A program made the translations under genes and the position numbers. The notes below the pieces were generated by a model. It saw only the letters and a program-made list of their open reading frames with translations. It made no database searches and was not told the DNA's origin. From the NCBI GenBank assembly GCA_013336025.1, contig JAAXUM010000121.1, forward strand, positions 1 through 5,902: a stretch of 5,902 nt of DNA. The letters are read 5' to 3'. Source of the stretch: Chlorobiaceae bacterium (lineage in GTDB: Bacteria > Bacteroidota > Chlorobiia > Chlorobiales > Chlorobiaceae). Of the stretch, positions 1 through 5,902 are shown piece by piece (positions within the stretch are counted from its first letter, which is position 1; the number at the start of each line of letters is the position of its first letter).

Positions 1-28
1 AAACTTGCCGAAGAGGCTCTTGTGCCCA

Positions 29-580
29 CTATCGGGACTTCGCCGCCTGACGTTTGAGTCTGAAAACCATAAAAATTCCCCCCAGACCTGTAACGGGAGC
101 ATATAACCCTGCAGAAACCACGATCCATACCAGAAGGTCCTTCAGATTGATATCCGGCGAAATCTGAGCTATCGACTTTGCCTCCCTGTCAAGCTCGCGA
201 ACCAGGTCGACAAGTTCGGGATTTCCGGCAGCCATCTGGTGAACCCAGCCGACAAGCAGCATAAGACTCTCGGTGCCTGGCCTGTACCCCGCAAACTCGA
301 TAAGCAGATAGCCGACAATCTCGGAAATAAGACCTCCGGCTATTCCGCCAAGACTTGCAAAGAGAAAGGCATCGCTGTACGATAACCGGATCTGGTAGTG
401 CATGACGGCAAAATAGATAGAGAACATCCCGGCCATGAAAATTCCGGCCATGAAAAAGGCATTGAGAAGTGTCAGGTAGGGTACGGTTGTCGAAAGCACA
501 ACAAGAAAAGCGCCTAAAAGCACCGTGTAAAACCTTCCGGACGCAGGCAGGGAAGGTCGATCCACCACATCAGCAGCCAT
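29..580 (-). CDS. Small four-helix integral membrane protein of unknown function (possibly DUF4199-like)
   Basis: I do not recognise a function for this 183-residue protein. After a polar N-terminus of about 15 residues it shows hydrophobic segments at roughly 17-37, 40-61, 70-96 and 147-174, which predicts four membrane helices. A hydrophilic stretch of about 50 residues (about 97-146, with charged PELVDLVRELDREAK) separates helices 3 and 4, and the C-terminus is basic (RLKRQAAKSR), suggesting a cytoplasmic tail. Helix 3 is rich in small residues (SLGGIAGGLISEIVG), typical of close helix packing. Its size and layout resemble the DUF4199 membrane proteins of Bacteroidetes/Chlorobi, but that is an impression, not a demonstrated match. 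The ATG lies 8 bp after the dapB stop on the same strand, and the only ribosome-site candidate is a weak AAAAGAG overlapping that stop, so translation is probably coupled to dapB. Gene reality is well supported by spacing and composition; function is unknown. Confidence 0.8.
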   Translation of the reverse strand: MAADVVDRPSLPASGRFYTVLLGAFLVVLSTTVPYLTLLNAFFMAGIFMAGMFSIYFAVMHYQIRLSYSDAFLFASLGGIAGGLISEIVGYLLIEFAGYRPGTESLMLLVGWVHQMAAGNPELVDLVRELDREAKSIAQISPDINLKDLLVWIVVSAGLYAPVTGLGGIFMVFRLKRQAAKSR

Positions 581-588
581 AACTCTTT

Positions 589-1335
589 TCAGGAAAGCCT
601 TTCGTTGAGAAAATCATCCATGGTATAAAATCCCGGTTTATGACGATGCATCCCGATCAGCCATTCGGCTGCCTGAACGGCTCCTCCGGCAAAACCTGCG
701 CGACTTTTTGCCGTATGAGCCACAAGAATTTCATCGACATCGGAATCGATAAACGCGCTATGCTTCCCAAAAACGCTTCCAAGCCTCAGCGCGGCAACCT
801 GAAGCTCTTCAGCGGCAAGTTTGCGGTCATCCGAAAGCTGCCTGACAATGGTTCGTTTTCTTTTGTTGCCGGCAAGCACCAGCTCTGCAGCTCGAAGTGC
901 AGTGCCACTCGGAAAATCGGCTTTTCCGGTATGATGCTGTTCCTCAAGAGCTATGTCGAATTGCTCGAAGGGGGCTATTAAACGGGCGGCTTCCTTGAGG
1001 ATGCGTAAAAAAATGTTCACTCCGAGAGAGAAATTAGCTGCATACATCAGCGACACCCGGGCATCAGATACCATGCGTCGAACCTCGTCCACGGCATCAT
1101 CCCATCCTGTCGTACCAACAACTACCGGAACTCCGGAAGCAAGCATGGCCGGAAGATTTTCCATGAATGCCTGCCTGACGGTAAAGTCAATGATCACGTC
1201 GCTTCCCTGAAATATCTCCGGAGTGATCCGGGCATCAACGTCCAGCACGGCTGCAATTTCATGATCGTTCGACCGGCTGATGACCTCTGCAACCTGCTGC
1301 CCCATCCGGCCATTACCCACTAACGTAACCTTCAT
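589..1335 (-). CDS. dapB: 4-hydroxy-tetrahydrodipicolinate reductase (DapB)
   Basis: DapB is a cytosolic NAD(P)H-dependent reductase that makes tetrahydrodipicolinate, on the route to meso-diaminopimelate for peptidoglycan and to lysine. The 248-residue product is of normal family length. It opens with the Rossmann nucleotide-binding motif VGNGRMGQQ (6-14), followed by IIDFT (48-52), GTTGW (74-78) and NFSLGVN (101-107). The family signature [15 protein letters not shown] is at 132-146. By comparison with E. coli DapB, His134 and Lys138 correspond to the catalytic His159/Lys163 pair, and PSGTA binds substrate. The C-terminal part (186-227) keeps the usual GSVFGKH...[18 protein letters not shown] pattern. 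The frame is open for 27 codons further upstream, to an ATG at 1416. I chose 1335 because a strong Shine-Dalgarno (AGAGGAG) precedes it and because the Rossmann strand starts at residue 2. It sits between parB and a membrane-protein gene on the same strand. Confidence 0.96.
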   Translation of the reverse strand: MKVTLVGNGRMGQQVAEVISRSNDHEIAAVLDVDARITPEIFQGSDVIIDFTVRQAFMENLPAMLASGVPVVVGTTGWDDAVDEVRRMVSDARVSLMYAANFSLGVNIFLRILKEAARLIAPFEQFDIALEEQHHTGKADFPSGTALRAAELVLAGNKRKRTIVRQLSDDRKLAAEELQVAALRLGSVFGKHSAFIDSDVDEILVAHTAKSRAGFAGGAVQAAEWLIGMHRHKPGFYTMDDFLNERLS

Positions 1336-1346
1336 ACTCTCCTCTT
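1336..1346 (-). promoter_or_regulatory. Strong Shine-Dalgarno site that fixes the dapB start
   Basis: On the minus strand the sequence just before ATG 1335 is AAGAGGAGAGT. This contains AGGAG at normal distance from the start. It is the only strong ribosome-binding site in the window and argues against the longer reading frame that begins at 1416. Confidence 0.75.
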
Positions 1347-1388
1347 GTTCGAATCCTCTGTTGAGGGTTCCTGTTATCTGACGGTTCC

Positions 1389-1418
1389 GGATGCACTCGA
1401 TAATAATCAGAGGCATCC
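1389..1418 (-). promoter_or_regulatory. Bulged hairpin in the parB-dapB intergenic leader
   Basis: The arms GGATGC (1389-1394) and GCATCC (1413-1418) pair perfectly. Further in, CTC (1396-1398) pairs with GAG (1410-1412) and GAT (1399-1401) with ATC (1406-1408), around a 4-nt loop (1402-1405). Single unpaired bases remain at 1395 and 1409. The result is 12 base pairs with two one-base bulges, 53 nt upstream of the dapB ATG. On the minus strand it is followed by GGAACCGTCAG, not by a T-run, so it is not a standard Rho-independent terminator. Possible roles are an RNA processing or stability element between parB and dapB, or a cis-regulatory leader. The structure is read by eye; the function is unknown. 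Confidence 0.4.
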
Positions 1419-1434
1419 TGACATCTTTTTCTTT

Positions 1435-1454
1435 CCCTGCAGAAAATCGCAGGG
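1435..1454 (-). other. Short GC-rich hairpin directly after the parB stop codon
   Basis: CCCTGC (1435-1440) and GCAGGG (1449-1454) form a 6-bp stem around an 8-nt loop, starting one base after the parB stop. On the minus strand it is followed by AAAGAAAAAG, not a T-run, so it does not look like an intrinsic terminator for parB. It may protect the 3' end of the parAB message or be incidental. Confidence 0.25.
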
Positions 1455-1455
1455 G

Positions 1456-2346
1456 CTAATCGCCTACAAGATCAAGAATTCTCTCCAGATCGTCCGGCGA
1501 AAAATACTGAATATGGATCTCGCCCTTCCCGGCTTTTTTTTCTACAATTTTCACTTTCGTGGCAAACCGGTTTCTCAGTCTTGTTTCAATCATGCCAAGC
1601 TGAGGAGATCGATCTTCGGGTTTGTTCGCAACCGGTTTTTCCTGATCACGGAACATGCTGTTCACCAGCGCCTCTGTCTGACGAACGGAAAGCTGACGGG
1701 CAAGAATCTGCTTCCAGACCTTCAACTGCTGCTGTTCACCGGGAAGATTGATGAGCGCCCTCGCATGGCCGGAAGAGATCTCCCTGTTCCTGATACTGTC
1801 CTGAATCGGCATGGGCAGCTTCAGAAGCCGGAGAAAATTACTCACCGTGGAACGGTTTTTTCCGACTTTCTGGGCTATCTCGTCCTGCGTGAGGCTGCAC
1901 TTGGTTGTCAGACTTTTCAGGGCAAGTGCCACTTCGATAGCATTGAGATCCTCACGCTGAATATTTTCGATAAGGGCAAGTTCGAGCTTGCTTGAATCTT
2001 CATGAGCCTCGATAATATAGGCCGGAATGAATTTGAAGCCGGCCTGTGTCACCGCCCGCAACCTTCGTTCCCCGCTGATAAGCTGATACCCTTCACCATC
2101 ACGGCAGACCGTCACCGGCTGAATGACTCCGTTTTCTATAATGGAATTTTTCAGCTCTTCAAGTGCGGTTTCATCAAAACTCTTTCTGGGCTGAAAAGGA
2201 TTGGCCCTGATTTTTTCAACCGGAAGGCTGCCCACTACCCCGTCAAGAAGAGGTTCCTGAACTTCCTGCTTTGGATCCGACGAAAAACCGTCATCCGGAA
2301 TAAGGGCTTTAAGACCCTTTCCCAATGCTTTTTTTAACATGGCCAT
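1456..2346 (-). CDS. parB: Chromosome-partitioning protein ParB (Spo0J family, CTP-dependent DNA clamp)
   Basis: ParB binds parS centromere sites near the origin, uses CTP to close as a clamp and spread along DNA, and stimulates the ParA ATPase to separate chromosomes. The 296-residue product shows the full family order. An N-terminal basic ParA-interaction segment KKALGKGLKALIPD (5-18) comes first. The CTP-binding N-domain follows, with NPFQPR (49-54), GVIQPVTV (73-80), the GERRLRA box (92-98) and ENIQREDLN (127-135). A helix-turn-helix, SLTQDEIAQKVGKNRSTVSN, is at 151-170, and a C-terminal dimerisation domain lies at about 250-296. Length is typical for a chromosomal ParB. The start is uncertain by two codons: ATG 2346 and ATG 2340 are both in frame behind GGGTAGGGTG, whose spacing fits either. 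It follows parA by 25 bp and is surely co-transcribed with it. I see no full parS palindrome in the window. Confidence 0.96.
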   Translation of the reverse strand: MAMLKKALGKGLKALIPDDGFSSDPKQEVQEPLLDGVVGSLPVEKIRANPFQPRKSFDETALEELKNSIIENGVIQPVTVCRDGEGYQLISGERRLRAVTQAGFKFIPAYIIEAHEDSSKLELALIENIQREDLNAIEVALALKSLTTKCSLTQDEIAQKVGKNRSTVSNFLRLLKLPMPIQDSIRNREISSGHARALINLPGEQQQLKVWKQILARQLSVRQTEALVNSMFRDQEKPVANKPEDRSPQLGMIETRLRNRFATKVKIVEKKAGKGEIHIQYFSPDDLERILDLVGD

Positions 2347-2371
2347 GGCACCCTACCCATTTCGTGATCAG

Positions 2372-3169
2372 CTACTGCTGAGCAACTTTAAATTTTTTTA
2401 TGTTGCCATCTCTTTCAAATATCTCCATGGCAAGATCAAGATAGTCTTTTGATCCAAGGCACTGGGCGTCGTACAGCAGCACCGGTTTTCCGTGACTCGG
2501 CGCTTCTGAAAGACGCACATTTCTGCGGATATAGGTTCTGTAAACCCTGTCCTTAAAAAACTTTCTCACCTCAGCAGCAACCTGGGTTGCAAGACGAAGA
2601 CGTGCATCAAACATGGTCACCAGAACGCCTTCGATTTCAAGTTTCGGATTGAGATGCTTGCGGACGATACTGATGGTGTTCAGGAGCTTTCCGAGTCCTT
2701 CAAGAGCGTAATACTCGGCCTGAACGGGAATAAGCACGGAATCGGCCGCCGTGAGGGAGTTGAGCGTTATCAGCCCCAGAGAGGGTGGACAGTCAATTAT
2801 GATATAGTCATAGTTATCCCGAACCTGCCTGAGCGCCTTCTGCATCACATATTCACGCTCTCTCATGTTGACCAGTTCAACCTCCATCCCGACCAGATTG
2901 ACGTTGGAAGGAAGCACGTCAAGAAAACTGATTGACGATGAGTGTATGGCATCGCGGATATCGCCGCCTTTCACCATCACCTGATAAAAGGTGTTATCAA
3001 TTTCATCACCTGTTTCAATACCAAATCCTGAGGTTGCATTTGCCTGGGGATCGATATCGATAAGAAGTGTCTTAAACTCAGAAATAGCAATTGAAGCAGC
3101 TATATTTACAGCAGTGGTTGTTTTTCCAACCCCTCCTTTCTGGTTTGCAATCGCAATAACTCTGCCCAT
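2372..3169 (-). CDS. parA: Chromosome-partitioning ATPase ParA (Soj family)
   Basis: ParA/Soj is a nucleoid-binding P-loop ATPase whose ATP-dependent dimers are released from DNA by ParB, which moves the origin regions apart; in some bacteria it also acts on DnaA. The 265-residue product has the deviant Walker A motif KGGVGKTT (11-18, with signature Lys11), the Walker A' motif [10 protein letters not shown] (35-44, with catalytic Asp40) and Walker [11 protein letters not shown] (123-132). The Soj-type C-terminal block [16 protein letters not shown] (215-230) carries Arg residues in the region that contacts DNA. There is no N-terminal helix-turn-helix, so this is the chromosomal (type Ib-like, short) form rather than the long plasmid form. 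The start is bounded: an in-frame stop lies two codons upstream (3173-3175). No Shine-Dalgarno is visible before the ATG. It heads the parA-parB pair and is divergent from mpg. Confidence 0.96.
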   Translation of the reverse strand: MGRVIAIANQKGGVGKTTTAVNIAASIAISEFKTLLIDIDPQANATSGFGIETGDEIDNTFYQVMVKGGDIRDAIHSSSISFLDVLPSNVNLVGMEVELVNMREREYVMQKALRQVRDNYDYIIIDCPPSLGLITLNSLTAADSVLIPVQAEYYALEGLGKLLNTISIVRKHLNPKLEIEGVLVTMFDARLRLATQVAAEVRKFFKDRVYRTYIRRNVRLSEAPSHGKPVLLYDAQCLGSKDYLDLAMEIFERDGNIKKFKVAQQ

Positions 3170-3220
3170 GTACTAACCAGGGAATTTTACAGCAGTTGAT
3201 GTTCTGTCATGACTTGTTAC

Positions 3221-3248
3221 ATTATAATACTTGCGTCAACTATTACAA
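3221..3248 (-). promoter_or_regulatory. Candidate sigma70-type promoter for parA-parB
   Basis: On the minus strand, TTGTAA (3248-3243) is followed after 16 bp by a perfect TATAAT (3226-3221), about 52 bp before the parA ATG. The -10 core sits inside the self-complementary 8-mer ATTATAAT (3221-3228), so a TATAAT also reads on the plus strand (3223-3228) towards mpg. The plus-strand copy has no good -35 at 16-18 bp spacing (best TGTTCT at 3200-3205). The parA assignment is moderately supported; use for mpg is speculative. Confidence 0.45.
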
Positions 3249-3264
3249 ACAGTATTCTTGATTC

Positions 3265-3855
3265 ATGCAAAGACTGCCGGAACAATTCTTTGAACACCAG
3301 ACGCTTGAGCTTGCGGAAAAACTCCTTGGAAAAATATTTGTACGACGAATTTCAGACACTGTCGAGCTGAAGGGAAGAATCGTTGAAACCGAAGCGTACT
3401 GCGGAGAATTCGACGAGGCCTGTCATGCATGGCGGGGGAAAACGGCAAGAAACAGCATGATGTTCAACAAACCGGGCATGCTCTATGTCTATTTCACCTA
3501 CGGGAATCATTACATGCTCAATATCGTCAGTGAACCGGAAAACATCCCGGGAGCTGTTCTGATCAGAGCGATGGAGCCGGTTGAAGGCGAGGCGTTCATG
3601 CAGAAACAGCGGGGCACGATGGTTGCAACCGCCCTGCTGAGCGGACCGGGCAAACTGACAAAGGCATTTGCCATCAACGGTGATTGTAACGGCAAGGATC
3701 TGTTCAGCAGCGAATTTTTTCTGGAAAATGCACCGGAAATTCCGCAAAACGCCATTGCGACCGGTTCCCGGATTGGCATAACGAAAAGTCGTGAACTCCA
3801 GTGGCGCAAATATATTCTGAACAATCCCCATGTTTCGAAAGCGAGGGGTTCGTGA
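3265..3855 (+). CDS. mpg: DNA-3-methyladenine glycosylase (Mpg/AAG family)
   Basis: This is a monofunctional base-excision-repair enzyme. It flips out alkylated or deaminated purines (3-methyladenine, 7-methylguanine, hypoxanthine) and cuts the N-glycosidic bond. The 196-residue product is typical for bacterial members and matches the human AAG fold landmarks. RIVETEAY (38-45) contains Glu43, equivalent to catalytic Glu125, and Tyr45, equivalent to Tyr127. His54 in [13 protein letters not shown] is equivalent to His136. In MLYVYFTYG, Tyr76 and Tyr79 are equivalent to Tyr159 and the intercalating Tyr162, and Asn86 to Asn169. The later blocks [10 protein letters not shown] (99-108), [13 protein letters not shown] (125-137) and SRIGITKS (168-175) are also conserved. 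The start is bounded by an in-frame TGA two codons upstream (3259-3261), and the next Met is at residue 65. No Shine-Dalgarno is visible. It is divergent from parA and 78 bp ahead of mgtE on the same strand; nothing links their functions. Confidence 0.95.
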   Translation: MQRLPEQFFEHQTLELAEKLLGKIFVRRISDTVELKGRIVETEAYCGEFDEACHAWRGKTARNSMMFNKPGMLYVYFTYGNHYMLNIVSEPENIPGAVLIRAMEPVEGEAFMQKQRGTMVATALLSGPGKLTKAFAINGDCNGKDLFSSEFFLENAPEIPQNAIATGSRIGITKSRELQWRKYILNNPHVSKARGS

Positions 3856-3890
3856 ACAATGAAAAAAGTAACCGGTCTTGGAAAGTTGCA

Positions 3891-3907
3891 AAAAAAGTCT
3901 CTTTTTT
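3891..3907. other. AT-rich hairpin in the mpg-mgtE gap
   Basis: AAAAAAG (3891-3897) and CTTTTTT (3901-3907) form a 7-bp stem with a 3-nt loop, between the mpg stop and the mgtE start. With one G-C pair it is thermodynamically weak, and no separate T-run follows it. At best it is a marginal terminator for mpg. The rest of the 78-bp gap shows no convincing promoter and is too short for an Mg2+-sensing M-box riboswitch. Confidence 0.2.
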
Positions 3908-3933
3908 AGGCTGAACCATAAACCATTGCAACC

Positions 3934-5316
3934 ATGATCGGAACCCCAATACTCCCGGAAATCAGGGAACTGATCGAGCGCAGAAACTTCAGCGCACTGC
4001 AAAGGATTTTCAATGACTGGATGCCTGTTGATCTGGCCGAACTCATTTCGGATCTTCCGGAAAATGAGCAGGCCATTCTTTTCCGGCTTCTTCCGAAAGA
4101 TGTTGCAACAGAAACCTTCGAGTATCTTGATTTCGACTCCCAGCAGAATCTTCTGACCGCCCTTACCCAGAAAGACGTTACCCATATTCTCAACAGCATG
4201 TCGGCTGATGACCGAACCGCACTGCTTGAAGAGTTGCCGGGCACCGTGGTGCAGGAACTGCTGAAACTGCTGTCGTTCAAAGAGTTCAAAATCGCCAAAA
4301 CCCTGCTTGCGTATACCGAAGCAAGTGTGGGCCGACTCATGTCGCCTGACTATCTCAGCGTCAAGAAGGACTGGGATATCAATCAGGTTCTTGAATATAT
4401 AAGGGTTTACGGTCATGAGAGCGAGACGCTGAACGTCATTTATGTTGTTGACGATCATGGCAAACTCAAGGGAGAGCTGCTTGCACGGCAACTGTTGCTC
4501 TCCACACCCGAAAAAAAAGTCAGGGAGATCATTTCCGAGGAAAAAATCATCACCCTTACGGCAACGCAGGATCAGTCTGATGCTCTTGAGGCATTCAAAC
4601 GGTATGATACGGTCGCTCTGCCTGTTGTAGACTCGAACGGTTACCTGATCGGCGTTGTGACCGTTGACGATATGCTTGATGTTGCCGAAGAGGAAGAGAC
4701 GGAGGATATCCAGAAATTCGGCGGTATCGAAGCGCTTGAAGAGCCATATATGGATCTGTCGATTCCTGAGTTGATAAAAAAACGCGCAGTCTGGCTGGTT
4801 GTTCTCTTTGTCGGCGAAATGCTGACCGCCTCTGCCATGGCTTTTTTCGAGGATGAACTGGCAAAAGCAATCGTTCTTGCAACCTTTATACCGCTTATTA
4901 TTTCAAGCGGAGGCAACTCGGGCTCACAGGCGGCAACCCTGATCATCCGTGCACTGTCGCTTGGTGAAATAACCGTCAGGGACTGGTGGGCCATCATGCG
5001 CCGTGAAATTCTTTCCGGACTTGCTCTTGGAGGCATTCTTGGTTTTATCGGGGTTTTCAGGGTGATCTTCTGGGCAATGGCACTCGGCCATTTAACGATG
5101 ACATGGGTGCTCATGGGCATTACCGTTGGACTTTCGCTTGTCGGTATCGTCCTTTTCGGAACCTTGTGCGGTTCGATGCTCCCCCTGCTGCTGAAACGAT
5201 GGGGCCTTGATCCGGCTACCTCTTCAGCGCCTTTCGTGGCAACGCTTGTTGATGTTACCGGTATTGTCATCTACTTCAGTGTTGCGTCACTGCTGCTCAG
5301 GGGCATTCTGCTCTGA
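3934..5316 (+). CDS. mgtE: Magnesium transporter/channel MgtE
   Basis: MgtE is a homodimeric Mg2+-selective inner-membrane channel whose cytosolic domains sense Mg2+ and close the pore when it is plentiful. The 460-residue product (family about 450) has all parts in order. A helical MgtE N domain (about 14-125) comes first, then two CBS domains (about 136-190 and 198-252, the second with [20 protein letters not shown]). The acidic plug-helix segment [20 protein letters not shown] (251-270) follows. Five predicted membrane helices lie at about 284-306, 312-340, 356-381, 389-415 and 433-457. The pore signature [13 protein letters not shown] is at 320-332. Asp440 in the last helix (ATLVDVTG) corresponds to the Mg2+-binding Asp432 of Thermus MgtE. 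The start is fixed by an in-frame TAA five codons upstream (3919-3921); no Shine-Dalgarno is visible. It is intact, 78 bp after mpg and 83 bp before mnmA. Confidence 0.96.
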   Translation: MIGTPILPEIRELIERRNFSALQRIFNDWMPVDLAELISDLPENEQAILFRLLPKDVATETFEYLDFDSQQNLLTALTQKDVTHILNSMSADDRTALLEELPGTVVQELLKLLSFKEFKIAKTLLAYTEASVGRLMSPDYLSVKKDWDINQVLEYIRVYGHESETLNVIYVVDDHGKLKGELLARQLLLSTPEKKVREIISEEKIITLTATQDQSDALEAFKRYDTVALPVVDSNGYLIGVVTVDDMLDVAEEEETEDIQKFGGIEALEEPYMDLSIPELIKKRAVWLVVLFVGEMLTASAMAFFEDELAKAIVLATFIPLIISSGGNSGSQAATLIIRALSLGEITVRDWWAIMRREILSGLALGGILGFIGVFRVIFWAMALGHLTMTWVLMGITVGLSLVGIVLFGTLCGSMLPLLLKRWGLDPATSSAPFVATLVDVTGIVIYFSVASLLLRGILL

Positions 5317-5399
5317 AGCCGAGGGCACTCATCGGAACAACGACGGCACTGGCGGCCAGGAAACGTGTATCTCTGCAATCTGATCTTTCGGGACTGATC

Positions 5400-5902
5400 A
5401 TGACGGAAACTGTTGTTGTAGGAATATCCGGCGGTGTAGATTCAGCCGTGGCCGCATGCCTGCTCATGCAGCAGGGGTACCGGGTTTTCGGACTCAACAT
5501 CAGGATACTCGACACGCCTCAGGAACACCCCTCTCTTGCGCCCTCTCCGCTCGTGATCAGCGACCATCCCGATTATCAGTTTCCGGTTTTCAGCCTCAAT
5601 CTCAGCGCCCGGTTCAGCCAGGAGGTGATTCGTTATTTCCACACCGACTATCTCGAAGGAAAAACCCCGAATCCCTGTATGGTATGCAATAAAAAAATCA
5701 AATGGTTCGGGCTTCTTGAAGGCGCCCGGCTGCTTGGTGCCGGGCGGGTCGCAACCGGTCACTACGCCCGAACCGCCGCCATTGATGGACAATTCAGCCT
5801 TTACAAGGGTCTCGACCAGCAGAAGGATCAGAGTTATTTTCTGTGGATGCTCTCCCGGGATGATCTTACAAAAACACTCTTTCCTCTTAGCGAACTCACC
5901 AA
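5400..5902 (+). CDS. mnmA: tRNA-specific 2-thiouridylase MnmA (TrmU), N-terminal part, cut by the window edge
   Basis: MnmA adenylates and thiolates C2 of wobble uridine 34 in tRNA-Lys, -Glu and -Gln, taking sulfur as persulfide from a cysteine-desulfurase relay. The 167 visible codons (of about 350-370 in the family) contain the PP-loop ATP motif SGGVDS (10-15) and TPNPCMVCNKKIK (89-101), with Cys96 at the position of E. coli catalytic Cys102. ATGHYAR (118-124) and GLDQQKDQSYFL (137-148) follow. The second catalytic Cys and the tRNA-binding C-terminus lie beyond the window. Between the PP-loop and NPC (about 36-80) the usual CCS/DAxxVAxxLGI region is not recognisable; TPQEHPSLAPSPLVISDHPD and a PVFSLNLSARFS stretch stand there instead. 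The upstream frame is open back to 5253 but has no ATG, GTG or TTG, so ATG 5400 is the only normal start. The ribosome site is weak (GGGA at 5390-5393). Confidence 0.93.
   Translation, partial: MTETVVVGISGGVDSAVAACLLMQQGYRVFGLNIRILDTPQEHPSLAPSPLVISDHPDYQFPVFSLNLSARFSQEVIRYFHTDYLEGKTPNPCMVCNKKIKWFGLLEGARLLGAGRVATGHYARTAAIDGQFSLYKGLDQQKDQSYFLWMLSRDDLTKTLFPLSELT

Noticed and set aside
10..20. Palindrome AAGAGGCTCTT at the left edge, downstream of the membrane-protein gene
   Set aside because: As a hairpin it gives only about 4 bp with a tight loop and no T-run. It is too weak to call a terminator, and the context is cut by the window edge.
1336..1416. A 27-residue N-terminal extension of DapB from ATG 1416
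   Set aside because: The strong Shine-Dalgarno just before ATG 1335 and the Rossmann strand starting at residue 2 favour the short form; the extension runs through the leader hairpin.
1345..1995. A 216-codon plus-strand open frame opposite parB and the parB-dapB gap
   Set aside because: It is opposite the motif-rich C-terminal part of parB and shows no recognisable domain of its own.
1575..3025. Possible parS half-sites (TGTTTCA near 1583 and near 3012)
   Set aside because: Only one half of the TGTTTCACGTGAAACA consensus is present at each place and both are inside coding sequence. No full parS palindrome was seen.
3859..3909. A 16-codon mini-ORF (MKKVTGLGKLQKKSLF) between mpg and mgtE
   Set aside because: A GAGGGG-like stretch lies upstream, but the peptide is very short, lies on the AT-rich hairpin and has no supporting feature. 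It is probably chance.
3856..3933. Possible M-box Mg2+ riboswitch ahead of mgtE
   Set aside because: The gap is only 78 bp, too short for the M-box, and none of its conserved structure is apparent.
3352..4491. A 379-codon open frame on the minus strand across the end of mpg and the start of mgtE
   Set aside because: It lies opposite two genes with complete family motifs, spans their intergenic gap and has a composition unlike a folded protein (many Cys, His, Phe and Arg scattered). It is a shadow frame.
4641..5270. A 209-codon minus-strand open frame inside mgtE, rich in Ser, Thr, Pro and Arg
   Set aside because: The low-complexity composition is the usual antisense reflection of a membrane-protein gene; the plus strand encodes the conserved MgtE pore.

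Overview
The window reads as ordinary chromosomal DNA with no mobile-element, phage or CRISPR signature. The organism is probably a green sulfur bacterium (Chlorobi: Chlorobium, Pelodictyon or a relative). That is an inference from the protein flavour, above all an MnmA with an unusual region between its PP-loop and its catalytic Cys that I associate with this group, and from roughly balanced base composition. It was not checked by any search. Coding density is high and no stretch over 300 bases lacks a gene. The longest gaps are 120 bp (parB-dapB) and 95 bp (the divergent parA/mpg region).

Left half (29-3169), all on the minus strand. In transcription order: parA (soj), parB (spo0J), dapB, then a small four-helix membrane protein of unknown function. 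parA and parB are 25 bp apart. dapB lies 120 bp past parB, and that gap holds a bulged hairpin and a second short hairpin. The membrane protein begins 8 bp after the dapB stop. A promoter-like TTGTAA-N16-TATAAT lies ahead of parA, so the four genes may form one unit (chromosome segregation, then lysine/diaminopimelate synthesis for the cell wall, then an unknown envelope protein), possibly adjusted at the parB-dapB gap. No parS site is visible.

Right half (3265-5902), all on the plus strand. A 3-methyladenine DNA glycosylase (Mpg/AAG family) is divergent from parA across a 95-bp region. It is followed by a complete MgtE-type Mg2+ channel/transporter and by the first 167 codons of mnmA, the tRNA 2-thiouridylase, which runs off the window edge. 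These genes do unrelated housekeeping jobs (base-excision repair, Mg2+ uptake, wobble-U34 thiolation).

Start sites are well bounded. In-frame stop codons sit just upstream of the parA, mpg and mgtE ATGs, and mnmA has no alternative start in its open upstream frame. dapB has a strong Shine-Dalgarno sequence, while parA, mpg and mgtE have none that I can see. I found no convincing undescribed system. The points most worth checking are the divergent MnmA segment, the dapB leader hairpin and the uncharacterised membrane protein.
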